Shown: positions 40,625-55,800 of the stretch, piece by piece
How positions within the stretch are numbered: position 1 is the first letter of the stretch
Layout: every line of letters begins with the position of its first letter
Assembly: GCF_000247815.1 (NCBI RefSeq)
Contig: NC_021673.1
Coordinates: 50,616,250 to 50,680,249 of the forward strand
Reading direction: 5' to 3'
Source of the DNA: Ficedula albicollis
Lineage: Eukaryota > Chordata > Aves > Passeriformes > Muscicapidae
DNA length: 64,000 nt
Notes under the pieces: model-generated
The model's database searches: none
The model's input: the letters and a program-made list of their open reading frames with translations, nothing else
Told to the model about the DNA's origin: nothing
Translations under genes and position numbers: made by a program

Positions 40625-40850
40625 AGCATAACCTCTGTATTCTGTCCTCATGCAACCTGTGAACTCCAGTAACCTTTCTCCATGAGCAAGACCTTTCCTG
40701 TGATCTCAATTAACTAGTGTCCTGTGACAGAGGCTGGACTAGTCTCATTCTGGAAATTGCCATAGAAAGTAACCTTTGACATCAAGTAACTTCTGTCCTC
40801 TGACCTAAAGTAACCTTTGATCTCAAGTAATCTTTGTCCCATGACACAGC
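40625..40850. repeat. Decayed ~17-bp repeat array, right part
   Basis: Carries the same degenerate motif as 37426-37774 (ACTCCAGTAACCTTT, GACATCAAGTAACTT, GACCTAAAGTAACCTTT, GATCTCAAGTAATCTTT), in the same orientation. Confidence 0.75.
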
Positions 40851-43800
40851 CTGGCCTGGGCTCACTCTGTAAGGATGCCTTTGAAATTGCTGGGGACAAG
40901 CAGCATTGTGTGATCCAGGTAGAAAGCACTGGACTGTTATACAAGCAATACGAGGGCAAATGGCTTCCTCTGCCATGGCTGAGTTCCAACTTCTCCTACC
41001 CCACCTCAGGCATGCTGGTATCCGTGGGACATCCTTCTGGCTTCTATGTCAGCAATGGGATTCTCTGTGGACCTACAACCCTGGTGCCAAAGCAGACGAC
41101 AGGAAGACTTGCTTGTGGCGTGTGAGTTAGAGTGTCCAGTTTTGCTAATGATGGCTTCCACTGGAACAGAGAGGTTGCCTGAGGTAGGTAACTACTGTGT
41201 GTTTTGGCTGGTATAACATTTACAGTTTATTTAATCTGAGATTTGCCATTGGTCTGCCTGCTTTTCAGTGTTTGTCAGTAAGAGTGTACGTGGTGTGCGA
41301 GGCCAAGGTGCAAATGCCAACTACCTTACACTTGGGGAGTTCACTGCATCGCTGTCTGGTTGAGGGTGCACCTACCCAGGTCTTGTTTTTGTTATTTCCT
41401 ACTAAAGGATTTAAAATCTCCCCTCACGTGATGGTACCTCTTACTTTTTTGCTAGCTTAAACTTTTCTGAGTTGAATATACATTTGTGCATACACACACA
41501 TACACACAATATCTGAGTTGTACGACAGAGCCAGCCCATGCTGTTTATATTCTCAGATGAGCAGCATCACAGAGCTGCCTGCTGAGCCTGCAGCAGAGGG
41601 CAGACTAAAACCATGTAACCAACATATCTTCTTGGTACAAATATATGCAAAAAGAGATTTGAAGTTTATGTTGGTGGAAGGATAGGCAAATCGTTTTTTA
41701 ATTAAGCATCATCAAATTTAACTATGTGTAGATACCATGAGTGCTCCTTGGTTAATGACCTGGAGCCTGAACTGTAAAACCAGCCAAATGCAGGGACAAT
41801 TACATCAGCTGTCCGAATCCATGTTCCTGACCAGCAGCACACCATAGTCGGAGCACTGTGCTGCCAAGGTGAACAGATAGGTAAGAGTTCAGGTCATCCT
41901 AAACTGCTTTATTGGCCTTCTGGACTTAAGTAGTTTTTGGGAATTTTCTACTTTTAGTTTGTGTACTTGCACAGTGTCTTTCTGCATGTACCCAGTGTGA
42001 TTTAAGCTCAGCTGGCATGATGTCTGCTTACCTGGAGCAGTGCAAAATTAACTGATTATGTTTAAACAGCTGCAGCAATGAGGTGAGTGTGGAACAAAGT
42101 GGAGGGTGGATGTCATCATGACCCATTCTAAGAGGAGGAGTAGAAAAAAACGTTCTGTGCTGCTGGCAGGAGAATAGTGTGTTGGCAGGTCTGTCACCGT
42201 GGGGACAGCTACAATGAATGCTAACAGCAAATGTTGCTTCAGGACGATGAAAAACACTTAGAGAGGGAAGATGTCAAAGTGGAGGAGAGAAGAAGGGGCC
42301 AGGAGAAAATCGAAGGAAAGCTGAGGGAGGGATAGCTAATGATTGAGGAAACAGGAAGTAAATAAAATTAGTTTTGGAAGAGAAGAAGGCATGGAAGAAA
42401 GGCCCCAAGACTTTGACAACATGAATCATAGCATTTTAGGTGGTGCAAGGAAAGGAGAATTCAAGCTGAAAGGACTGAAATATTAACTGAAACAGAAGAA
42501 AAATCAGTGGTGGCAAAGGGAGGGGGGAAAGGAGCTTTAGCTGTACAGAGAGAGAGTTCAGAAAAGAAATTTCAAGGTGAAGGAAACTATTTTTTTCCAG
42601 TGAGTCGGGAGAGCTGGATGAGAGTTCAGAAAAGAAATTTCAAGGTGAAGAAAACTTTTTTTTTCCAGTGAGTCGGGAGAGCTGGATGAAAGCTGGGGGT
42701 TGATGATGGGCAGAGAAGGGAAGACAGAAGATGCAGCAGATCATGTGCATTTGACAATGCTAGTCCAGGCTGGCTGTAATGAGGATTTACTTCTCAGAAA
42801 TGAGTAGGATAATCCATGGAGTGACCAATCTAAGTTGAGGAATCAAGGTAGGTGCTTATGTGCCAGTGTCCAGTGTTGGAGTCAAGAAGGGGTGATGTGA
42901 ACCTGCAGCCTGTAAAGCAAAGGAGAGACAGCAGGTCAAGGTGCAAGAGCCTAACACCTGGTGATAGACATGAGTATCTCAAAGCAAATTGAGTTTCTTA
43001 TTTAAGAAAGCTGAATTTCTTCTCTAATCAGCCTCTTGCAGTCATTAGTTATATTTCATTAGTGAAGGATCATTTCATATTTTATTGATAAATTTTTCAT
43101 TAGCCAGCAGCTTCCAGCAAGTATTAATTTCCATAAGCAGGAAAGGAGTATGTAATCTATCATAGAAACAGATGTAGATCCAGATTAAAAGCACTTCCCT
43201 GGCGCGTTGCTGTTTTCCAGTGTTGTTATATGGCCCCATTGAAACACTTTTTCATTTTGCTTTGAAGTAAACAAAACTTTGCAGGGCACTTCTGATGCCC
43301 AAATGTGGACAGAATATCTAACCAAGAGTGCCTGGCAGCTCCTTAGCGCTAGATGGCATTAGATGGAAAGGTATAACACAAACCCCGACCATTCACCACG
43401 CACTGCACTGCTGTTAAATCTCCACATCTCACCAGCATCATTGGCTTTGTGTGGAAAATTTTGAGCTGCATTGTTAAGAGTCAAGACAAAGTTGATGCAA
43501 GCTGATGGGAGAGAAAGTTTTGCTCTGCTACAGAAAGAGATTTTTCTAAAAATATTAGTGAAATTGGAGTTCTTCCTGTAAGTCTCTAGGGGAAGAATGT
43601 TTTCAGAATTTTCTTATTCCCCACATACACACACACTTTGGCTATGTTAAGCATGTGGCATTTCATCACATGGTTGTCAATGGGGCTTAACAACGGAGTC
43701 CCTCCAGCCCACCGTAATTTTCTGCAAAATAGCACGTTGTGCCTTTTATTTTTAATTAAGGAACAGAAGTCCCTTAATAGGTTGTGTGAAATACTGATAG

Positions 43801-45320
43801 CAATGACCCATGCTCTCATTTAATAACCTTGCTAGTATAAAACACTTTTCCTAATCCCTGAAGAGGAGTCTTCCTCATCCCTTCTGAATGAGGGCTGCAA
43901 TTTTGGATAGCTGTTTATGCTGTTGGGTAAGGGAAAGTGTCCTAAAAGTGATTATTGAAATTGTACTGTTTTTTGCCATGATGTAGAGCTGACAGTAGGA
44001 TCTTGAATATGATACACGCTCTAAGAGGCTGGTTATGGTAGAGTTTATGCCCAGGGAGAATTTACCTGGACTAACTACTTGCCTCCTGTTGCTCCATGGT
44101 GACTGTGTTTTGTGTGGCCTCTAATCCACTGTGTGGAGGGTGTGGGCTGGAAGATCAGGGTAATACAAGTAGAAACTTCCTGTGCCCTGGCGTATTTCCC
44201 TTGAGCTGTGCTTGCTGGTTTTTGAGCGGTCTAAGGAGATCTGCTCCCTGCATAGCTGCAATAATATTCATATCACATGGCACAGAAAATGAGCAGGCAT
44301 TTGGACCACACTCAGTTGATTTTTCTCTGTTACTCAATGTTACGTGCACACAGGTTACTGAAACTATCTGTGTATAGCAGAAGTTAAAGCCTCTGTTGAG
44401 AAGAGGATAATCCTCAAATACTCAATGCTCAACAGTCATACAGGGCACTTTGAAAATGACTGTAGGTGTAAACAGGGTTTTCTTCTCCTAGAATGCTGAT
44501 TAATACAGGTCACAGGATTTTATACAGCTAGTCTTAAATATGGATGATTTCTTAAAGCCCGTTCAAGATGAGTCTGATGAAGCTTTGTCACAAATAACTT
44601 ACATGGTAAACAAGTCCCTAAAGCTTTAGAACAAATGCAAATGCTCCAGCTTGCAAGTGTCGCCTTCAAGCAGATCCTTCTGCCCCCATATGTGCTCTGA
44701 GTGATACCTGTTGTGGGTAGCTTTGCTTTGCATTCTTCGAGTTAACACAGTGCATGGCGAGAACCAAATACAGACAGAAATTTACAATTGGAATGACCTT
44801 GACTTCTGGTTGAGAGCCGCAGAGTAAGGGCAAGAGCAAAATTGGGCTCAGTGGGAAAGCATCTGGTGTTTGTCTCTGCTGACAGCATCTACTGCGGCGA
44901 GCAGAGAAATGGCTGGCAGTACTCATGGAGAGCAGACTAGCAATTGGGAAGTGTAGGAAAAAAAGACAAAGGTACAGGTTATACACTTGCATGCTCTTCC
45001 AGCCTACTAGGGTGCAGTCTAGTGTCACTTAGTTCTTGTAATTGGATTACCAACTGTGACAGGGGAGCATAAAAACTGTGAATATAAAGGTATGCTAAAG
45101 GATTCAATATCTTCCTGAAATGAGCAATGTACTGATAGATGCTCACCTTTCCCCCTAAATTTACTTTGATCATCTGACCTTTCCTTTTTCTTGTGTACAT
45201 GACTGTGAGAGGCAGCATGGTAGCTTGTTTTGGAGGAAAGAAGCGATGGGGTAAACTTAGTTTCCTGCTTCATTTTCTTTGGGTGCAGGTGACAGGGCAT
45301 GGCACCTCAAGGGATGGATG
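40851..45320. other. Intergenic, no gene seen
   Basis: No recognisable exon is present. Notable contents are a CA-rich run at about 41490-41510, a purine-rich segment at about 42260-42720, and the 68-bp duplication at 42553-42688. Several ORFs of 60-130 codons have no recognisable motif and no splice context. Confidence 0.55.
42553..42688. repeat. 68-bp tandem duplication
   Basis: Copies at 42553-42620 and 42621-42688, from AGAGTTCAGAAAAG to GGGAGAGCTGGATG. The T run in the middle differs in length, compensated by a base missing from GGTGAAG(G)AAAAC. Confidence 0.88.
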
Positions 45321-45524
45321 AACCTTCATGCAGGTTTTCTTGAATTTTGACAGTTTCTAAGCAGGAGCCCTGAGTTCCAAACCCAAAAACAGATTTCCCA
45401 CAGATTGGTGCCTTTTGACACAAACCTTCATGCAGGTTTTCTTGAATTTTGATAGTTTCTAAGCAGGAGTCCTGAGTTCCAAACCCAAAAGCAGATTTCC
45501 CACAGATTGGTGCCTTTTGACACG
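45321..45524. repeat. 102-bp tandem duplication
   Basis: Copies at 45321-45422 and 45423-45524, from AACCTTCATGCAGG to GGTGCCTTTTGACAC, with three or four substitutions. Confidence 0.9.
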
Positions 45525-46129
45525 CAGTGTGATATAGTGTTGAATGCCCAAGAAAGTATGAGCTTTTCTACTGAAGCAGCTTCTGGAGATGTAGCAGTTA
45601 CAGGGGTGGCTTTGTTCTCCTCCTGTGCAAATTTTCTATTATCTAGTGAGATTTCTTTGTCTGGAAAACTTACAAGATCACTTTTCCCTTACCTGAATGC
45701 TTCCACAAAACTCCTTCCATCTAACTATCCTCAGAACCTCACCTTTGCTGGCAGGTTTGTTCAAAGTTGCTGGAGGCCAGGAGAAGAATTCACAGAGGTA
45801 CAGAAGTATGTATGGATCCACTCACTCCCTTGCAGGACAGCATCACTGCACAAGTGCTGTTTCCATGGAAACAAGGATAAAAATACTGAATAATGGAAAT
45901 TAGAAACTCATCTAACAAGTATTTTCTATCCTGGACAAGGTTATTCTCATCTATATTCTCTGTTTGCATATGTTTTCAGAATTTTATTTTGTTTGGTTGG
46001 TACTCTTCTTGTCTTATATGCAAAGAAGGACCCTCAGAAATAGCCCCTGTTGTTATTTCTACTGAAGAAAAATGCTGCATTGCATCACTATGTGCTGCTG
46101 AAGCAAGTCGATAAGATCAGAAATTCATG

Positions 46130-46293
46130 CTAAGGATTTTTCCCTGTGTTGGTTGCTCTGCGACCACATCCTGAAGAAAGCAGCCTCTGGGGCACTGCAG
46201 TAGGTAGCCCAAACTAAGGATTTTTCCCTGTGTTGGTTGCTCTGCAACCACATCCTGAAGAAAGCCTCTGGGGCACTGCAGTAGGTAGCCCAA
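46130..46293. repeat. 84/80-bp tandem duplication
   Basis: Copies at 46130-46213 and 46214-46293, from CTAAGGATTTTTCCC to AGTAGGTAGCCCAAA. The second copy lacks three bases (CAG) after GAAGAAAG. Confidence 0.9.
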
Positions 46294-46573
46294 AGTAATC
46301 TGTGCATTCTTGGTCTTTGAATCAGGGACAAGAACTTGCTTCATGCCAGCACTGGGAGTATAAAAAAGGCACATTAGATACTGATTTATCTTTACCCTGC
46401 AGCTCTCCCAAATGTGTGTTTGGGACAACTGGGAGTAATCTGTGCATTCTTGGTCTTTGAATCAGGGACAAGAACTTGCTTCATGCCAGCACTGGGAGTA
46501 TAAAAAAGGCACATTAGATACTGATTTATCTTTACCCTGCAGCTCTCCCAAATGTGTGTTTGGGACAACTGGG
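46294..46573. repeat. 140-bp tandem duplication
   Basis: Copies at 46294-46433 and 46434-46573, from AGTAATCTGTGCATTC to TTTGGGACAACTGGG, essentially identical. It directly abuts the 84/80-bp duplication, so two different units are each doubled side by side. Confidence 0.92.
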
Positions 46574-47200
46574 CTCTGAGCCAGTGGTCTAATACCCACA
46601 ATTGGCTGTGAGTGCCCTGTGTCCTGCCCCAAGCAAGTTGACACGGCCAAACAAAGCCTTCAGAAGCTGCAAAAGTGCTCTTGCAACTTGCATATAAGCA
46701 AGACTCTGCACTTTAGAAAAATCTTACATTTTATTTCATAAACATAGGCATCTGCTGCTAATTAAAGTAGCAGCATATAATTATACCCTTTCTTATTAGC
46801 AGAGATAGAGTCTGACAGTTGCTTAGATACAAAAGAAGCAAATACAGATTGTCTTCTGCACTTTAACAAGCACAGCGAGCTGGAACAATAGAATTGTAAA
46901 CTTATTCTGTATTATCTTTGGTAAATGTGCCTGGGGAAAATATGTTTAATCTCACTTGTAGCTTGTAATGTCAGCTATAAAGTTCTTTAGCTACCTCTCT
47001 GCTTTCCTCCACAAAATACCAACTAAACACTTTGTGTGGAAAGGGCAGGATGCCTTCTTGGGGAAAGCACTGGACAGAAGGAACAACAGTGCAGTTAACA
47101 GCCACCATTTTGCTGAGACCACCATTTCAAGCTTTTTTTATCCAATGAAGTAAGCTTCTTATTAATGATTAAAAAAATCTAGGTGCTACTGCAGTTATGC
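46574..47200. other. Intergenic, no feature seen
   Basis: AT-rich sequence between the doubled repeats and the minus-strand LTR. I recognise nothing coding or repetitive here. Confidence 0.5.
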
Positions 47201-47762
47201 TGTGGTTTAACCTTAGCTGACAGCTAAGCAGCACACAGCCACTCACTCCAACCATGGTGGATCTGGGGAGAAAACCTGAACGGTAAAACTGGAAAAAATT
47301 GTGGTTTGAGATCAGGACAGTTCAATGGGTAAAATAAAAGATGCACATGCAAGCAAAGCAAGGAACCCATTCACCATTTCCCATGGGGGTTGCAGGTCTT
47401 CAGCCATTCCTAGGAGACCATCATAAGTAACACTGACTTGGGAAGAAAAATGCCATCACTCTGAATGTCCCCACTTCCTCTTTCTTCTCCCCAGCTTCCT
47501 ATACTGGAATGCTGCTGTAGGTTATGGGTTCCTTTGGTCAGCTGGGATTCCCTTCCAACTACATGAATACCCCTAGCCTGCCCCAGTGTCAGGGCAATAT
47601 GAGAAGTAGAAAGGGACTTGACCCCTCTGTAAGCACTGCTAAGCAGTTACTAAAACACTGCTGGACTATCAATGGTGGTTTTGAAAGCACAGATCCAAAA
47701 CTTAGTCCCATGGGACCTATTGTAAAAAACAAAAATTCTGCCCCAGCCAATAGAAACATGAA
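47201..47762 (-). mobile_element. Old endogenous-retrovirus LTR, minus strand
   Basis: The block opens CTGTGGTTTAACC and TAGCTGACAGCTAAGCA, followed by ACACAGCCACTCACTCC, GTTTGAGATCAGGACAGTTCAAT and CCAGCTTCCTATACTGGA. It ends TCTGCCCCAGCCAATAGAAACA. I recognise this as the antisense view of a widespread bird ERV LTR (GGTTTAACCCCAGCTGGCAACTAAGCACC ... GAGATAAGAACAGTTTAAT ... TCTATCCCAGC). It is about 560 bp, eroded by indels, with no internal viral genes on either side, so it is a solo LTR. Confidence 0.7.
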
Positions 47763-49898
<2,136 letters not shown>

Positions 49899-52800
49899 TT
49901 CTCAGCCTAATGCAGTCATTGGATGCAAAATATGGTCTAAGTACCCTGCGATGGCTAAATGTTGGTGGGTTTGGAGAACCACTGTCTCTCTCCAGATTGC
50001 CTATTAGCGCTGGTGGGTTGTTGCTGCTGCTTTCTCCTCTGAAATATGACCAGTTTTAGATTCTGCCTTGCTGTTTTGGCAAATATGCCTTTCAGTAGCT
50101 GGCATGAATAGCTAAGCAGTATAGTTGGTGCTTTCAAGTTGGGCAGATCAATAGCACAGGCATTCCTGAAATGCAGATGAAAATCCTTTCAGTTCAAAGT
50201 TTTTGAGCTACAAACAGCCTCAGGGTGCCAGTGGGTAAAAGCCAAGGCACCTTTTACACTTGCTGTGTCAGCCCCTGGAGCTTGAATCCTTGTCTTCTTC
50301 CAGTCTGTATGTGAGCTGGATGGTTTGCCCTGCTCTGCGTGCTGCCTTACAGCCAACTGTGAACTGACTCAGAGAGGACACAGATCAAAAGACACTAGTA
50401 CACAGAGATGTGGGCAAAAGATTACAAGAAGGTAAAGTGCTGCAGTGAAGAACTCTTAACTTCTTTTTTTCTATTCCCAGATTTTGCTACTGGGTTATTT
50501 CCCTTTCCTTCACAGTGTGATATGAATTTTATCATCCCAGTAACATTAATTTGACAGATCTTTTTCTGAAAGTCTCCTGACAAGAAAGCTGCATTGCGAA
50601 TTCTTGTGCTCTTTCCCTCCCCATCAGATTTTTCAATTATTTTATGTGAATTCAGAAGCTTCTTTCTTCTGCTCTTTTTCTTTTCTCAGCATGAACTTCA
50701 CAGTCCCAAGGACTATATTCAGAGTACAAATGTAAGCAAAATGCAGTGTCATTGGATATGCTTCAGACTCTTCTACATGAAACAAGGAAACATAACAATC
50801 CCTTCACCTCTTCCAAATGTAAGGACCGCCCTACTTCCTGTCAGACAAAGCCATGCAAAAGTCGGTAAAATTTTCATCCAGCTGAGCTGACTGCTCGTCC
50901 TTTTGATCTGTAGGCAGTTGACAGTTTTGTGAGATGGTTTCTAGCAACTTTCCAGAGAAGTTGCTTGTAAATTCTGCCACCTTCAGAGCATTGCAGACCC
51001 TTTTCAGGAAATCAAATTTCAAAACAAGGTTATCTAAGAGGTAGGTTGGCTACTGTAGTCTTGCTTGACATTTTGGCTTCAGGCAAGACATGTAAGTGCA
51101 CTGGTGTGCTGTGCCAAAAAAGATATTTCTCTTTTGTTTTATTTTCTTGCTACAAAACATGTTCTAAGCCAAGCTCAAATTACCTGGTGGCTCTACAGAT
51201 GAGTTGTGGCAGTTTGCTTTGTGCTTGGATAATGATTTAATGTTTTACTGACATGCATGCAGGGCTCATGTATGATCAGAAAACCAACCTCCAGTGAGCA
51301 GTCATAGACTTCTAATTATACCTCCTTCCCTATACTTTACCCTTATCTCTTCTTTTTAATTAAGAGATCCTACTCAGTTGATATGCCTCTACCTCTGAGA
51401 GGCTGTGGATATTCTCTCCAGTGGTTCAGTGTCTGTTTGCCTGTCACCCTATTGGGGGTTTTGCTACTTCAGCACCAGAGCAACAATTAGACCTCATCTT
51501 TATTAGAAAGGCCTTTACAGCACAAGTGGAGGCTGTTCCCAACCGTCTCTAGCTGCCAGGCTGCAGGATAAGACCTTTCACATCAGCACATGTTTCCCAT
51601 GGACTAGTTGGGGTGTAAAAGTTTCTCCCAAGGCTCAGGCCTCTGGGCCTTTGGCGCAGGCAGGTGACTGAGAGTGGGTAAGGAGGTAGGGGCTGGGTGG
51701 GTGAGACTGTAGTGGAGAGGAGTGTGGGGATATGGAAGCAGAATAGGATGGGAGGGCAAGGAGCATCCTTTTTGTTCCATCAAAGGGACTCACATAGGCT
51801 GGTGTAGGGCTGGTACCACTTTGTCCCATGATCACTGTGGAGGGACCACTGCAGGTTTCATCTGAGATAGCTCCCAGAGCAGATATCTCTTCTTATATGC
51901 AAGTTACAAATTGCTGCAGATCCAGGAGTGAGTTCCTAATGCAATACATGCGATCTAGGAAAGAAGATACCTGAGAGGTAGAGAGGTGGTCCTCCAGCTG
52001 GAGTGGGTGTAAAACACTAAAATGCCAAAATGCCTTCTTATATCTTAATGGGCTGAAGTAGTATTTAATTTGACCCCTCACAAATGCACAGACACTCTCA
52101 GCACTGTAAATGGAGCAAAAAAAGGAGGAAAAAACTGGGGCCCCAGGAACGGCTTTGAAGCTTTAACATGTCACATTGAGAAACTGAAGTTATCACAGTT
52201 CAAGGGAGAGCTAAAGCAGGGTCCCCTTTGGCAGACTTCTCTCTTCAGGCTGGGGAGTCCTTATCCCCTGCAGTTAAGGGATGTCCGAAAGGTACAGCTA
52301 ATTAGAATAACTTCCTCTATCTTGATGCCTCTTATACCTCTAGCATCTGCAGTACCTACGCTAAAAGGTGTTTTTGAGAAACTTTAAATAATTCCTTGGC
52401 AACAAATTAGATTCCAAGCACAGCTCAAGTCTGTCTTTACTCATGCCATGCTTTTCTTTTGTGACTTTACTTCAAAAATGTTGCTTAACAACTTGCCTCA
52501 TTGCTTTGCCAGGAAGAAAGAAAAAAAAAAAAGAGAGAAAAAAAAAGTTTTGCTTTTTTCCAAGGTTTATTGGTTGTTCAGCATAAACTTCAGTGAATCT
52601 GAAAAATCTGGGAAGCTTTTGCATCAGTGGACTGTAAGATACCCAAATAATTGCTGGTATAATAATAACTGGTCTGGTGCCTGCAGTCCCGGCAAAATGG
52701 GGTAAACATTCATATTTGTCACAGTGGGGTCATGTTGTTCCCTCTATTAAAAACAAAAGATTTTTTTCACAGTATAGGTTTCAACAATTTGTTAGTCACT

Positions 52801-55800
52801 GTGTTTTTGAAAAAGAACTTCCAATTTTCCTGTTTGTTGGTGTTCTTCCTGTGCTGTACGCAGTGATGCTCGATCAAATATCCTAACACCATTATAATGA
52901 GCTGTACCTAATACCTTAATGAAAACATCTGTGTGTAGGCTCCAGTGGAGGTGAGAAGCAAGAGAGACTATTTTTCTGACTGTATCAGCATGTTCACAAC
53001 TCTGTAGTTTGTATAGTCTAGCTGCATTCCATCTGCTTATACCCATTTAGCTGTCTTCCTTTTCTGAATCTGCTGTGGGATCCAGCATTGGCTCTCCAGT
53101 CCCAGCCCCAGATCACCAACTCAGGTGACAGTTCTGCTACTTGGGCTGTACTGGCAATTTTGGGGAAATCCAGCAAGCAGGAAAGACTGTGGTGACGCTC
53201 TGTGGTTTCTCTGCAAGGACATCTCATGTGCCATGTTGCTTGGTTCTCTAAACCCCTTGTGCAAACATTGCGACTCCCACTCCATACACTTCTGACTTAG
53301 ACCACGTTTATGACCTTTTAACTTCACCTCCAACAGTTAAAATGTTCTTCTCATGTTGTCTATGCATCCCTCAAAGTCACTACAGCGCATGAGGGCATTG
53401 TTCTGCACACAGTACCTCATTCATAAATTTTCACAGGCATACTTCTAGACCCAGCCAACAAGTGCATTTAACTGAAAAGGGATTTCAACCTGCGTGATAC
53501 AGTAACTGTGCAGTTGACTGAACCTGCAGAAAGCTGACGAGAGATGATTTCTTACAACAGTGAAGCCTTGAGGTGTGAAGTTCGCAGCATTTCTCATCTC
53601 TTCAGAACGCTGTCATACTTTGATGGATTAATCAGGATTACTTAGCAGGAATGCTTACCTGGCAAGACGACCTTTGTGCCTCTCCTGTACAAAACTGAAG
53701 GCCAGTGAGCAGCTGCATCTGTCTCAAACAGTACTGTTAAACTTCAGTACCAAGACCTATGTGAGCATGTTTCCAGTGTTTTTCCACTGTTGAAGACACT
53801 GCTGTACTTTGTCTTAGATGAGGTGCACACATTTTTGTAACCTGCATCATTTAATCCGATGACATGCATAGAGCATTTTGCCCTAGCAGCGTTGAGGAGG
53901 AATGTACTTTCTGTCTCTGATGTATGTTGGTTACTAACAGTCCAGTACAAGTCAGTATAACTGTGTAAAGGATAATGTGCTTCAAAACCTCTGGTGCAAG
54001 TTCTGTTGATAGGTTTTCAATCAAACTTTCTGCCTTTCACCAGTAAGTCTTCAAGTTTCCTAAAGCTGGCCCTGGGAGATGATCAGCCCTCTGACATGCA
54101 AAAGATCATGCAAAATTGGGTGTTCCACTGTCCTTTTGCTCGAGTGTTCTTTGCCCTGAGGAAACATTGTGAAACACCTTTAGCTAGTGAAGCTGGGGCC
54201 TCATTAGGCTTGGCTGTGAGATGGCAAAGACAGGACCCTTGCTCTACCTGTGTGCTACCTTTTCAGGTTGGACTTCGTAGCTTGTGATTCCTCCTGCACC
54301 CCTTTGTGCTGCAGGATTCCTTCTTCTCCTACCTGATGGAGGTCAAAGCAAGCCAGCTTGCTGCTTTCCCTCCTGCCTGTGCTGCTCTGTGCTTGTGGCG
54401 CCTGCCTGGGTGGTTAGTATTAGTATTTTGATTTTACTTTTCAGCCTTTGATCTGCTCTCCTTGAGCTATTAGTTATCTTGTCTCATTCACCAGTGAGAC
54501 TGCTTTTCCTCTGAGAGGATATGCTCTCTTTCTCTTCCATGTTTCACCTCACTACTAGAGCTGTACCATGACCATGGTGCCTGAACTTAGCTATGCTATG
54601 TGTTTTTCTCTAATGCACTTGATACAACAGAATGCAGCTTCTCAAACGACATCTCATCTGAAAAAATACCTTCTTTTAAAAAGTTTTAAAATACTATTTA
54701 AGGTATTTTTCTAAGTTTTTTCCTTACCACCATGCCAAACTTGTGTCAGGACCAACAGGAGGAGTATGTTTTGCAGAATGGGAGAGCTGTATTTCAGATT
54801 GGAAAGCAAACATGAAGCAAATGACACTTCTGCCTCGGATCAAATGTTCAGACTAGAAAAATACCAATCTCTCTCTTCTGTGGCAATCACCCAGTGCTGC
54901 AAGTTCAGCTTAGCAGAGTCTTATTCTTGGTAACAAAAATCTTCAGAAGCTCTGCAGTGTTGAAAGGCTTGGCTCACCTTTTTCCCCCAGAGAACTCCAG
55001 TAGATCAGGAGCAATACGGTCTGACTGGGGCTTCCAGACTAGACCTCATGACTGTTTTGCTAAACCCAAAGCAGAAGATTAAACTTTTTCCTAGGCATCT
55101 CCCTACAAATTGCATTCTGTTAATTGAAAGCCCTTCTAATTAGCATTTTTAGAATACCCTTCTTGAATAGCCACTAATTAATGTTGGCTCTATTCTGGCA
55201 TGGCAGTATAAAATCTCTTTTTTAAGTGTGGGTTTTTTTTTTTTTCAAACCATTACATTGTGAAGAGTTTTACACCTTGAGTGGTTTTGTTTTTCACTGT
55301 TTTGGTAGCTTAACTGCATTTTACACTCTATTTTTAATGCTTTTTAAATTTCTTTCTTTTTTCCTGCAATTCTGCTGCAATATGTCCTAGAAATATCCTG
55401 AACCATGAAACTCTCCTCTATGCTAATTATCTAAATGCCACAAAATCTTCCTGCATCCACATGAAGACTTTTCTAACTGCTTCTTACCTAGAAAACAATG
55501 CCTGTCTGCTGCAGAGAAATTCAGCCTGCTCTTGGCCATGTTGTTTCAATACAGCCACATCTTATCTCACTAAATATTCTGCTTCTAAATGAGAAGTAGT
55601 TTTAAAAGTAAAATTTTAGTAAATTGAGCATTTTCTCCCCTTTTCACCACAAAATAAAACTCCTTTCATCCCTAGATACACAGAGCTTGTTGCAGCCTCA
55701 CCACTGCTGAGCCTCAGCAGCATGGTGCACTGCAGCTTTATTTTTCTGAGTTACAGAAAGTCTCCCTCATTTGCATCCTATAGGATGTCTGCCCCTTCTC

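Noticed and set aside
40817..41130. Possible exon of a second gene
   Set aside because: Two ORFs overlap in different frames, there is no recognisable protein motif and no coherent splice pattern, and the neighbourhood is repeat-rich.
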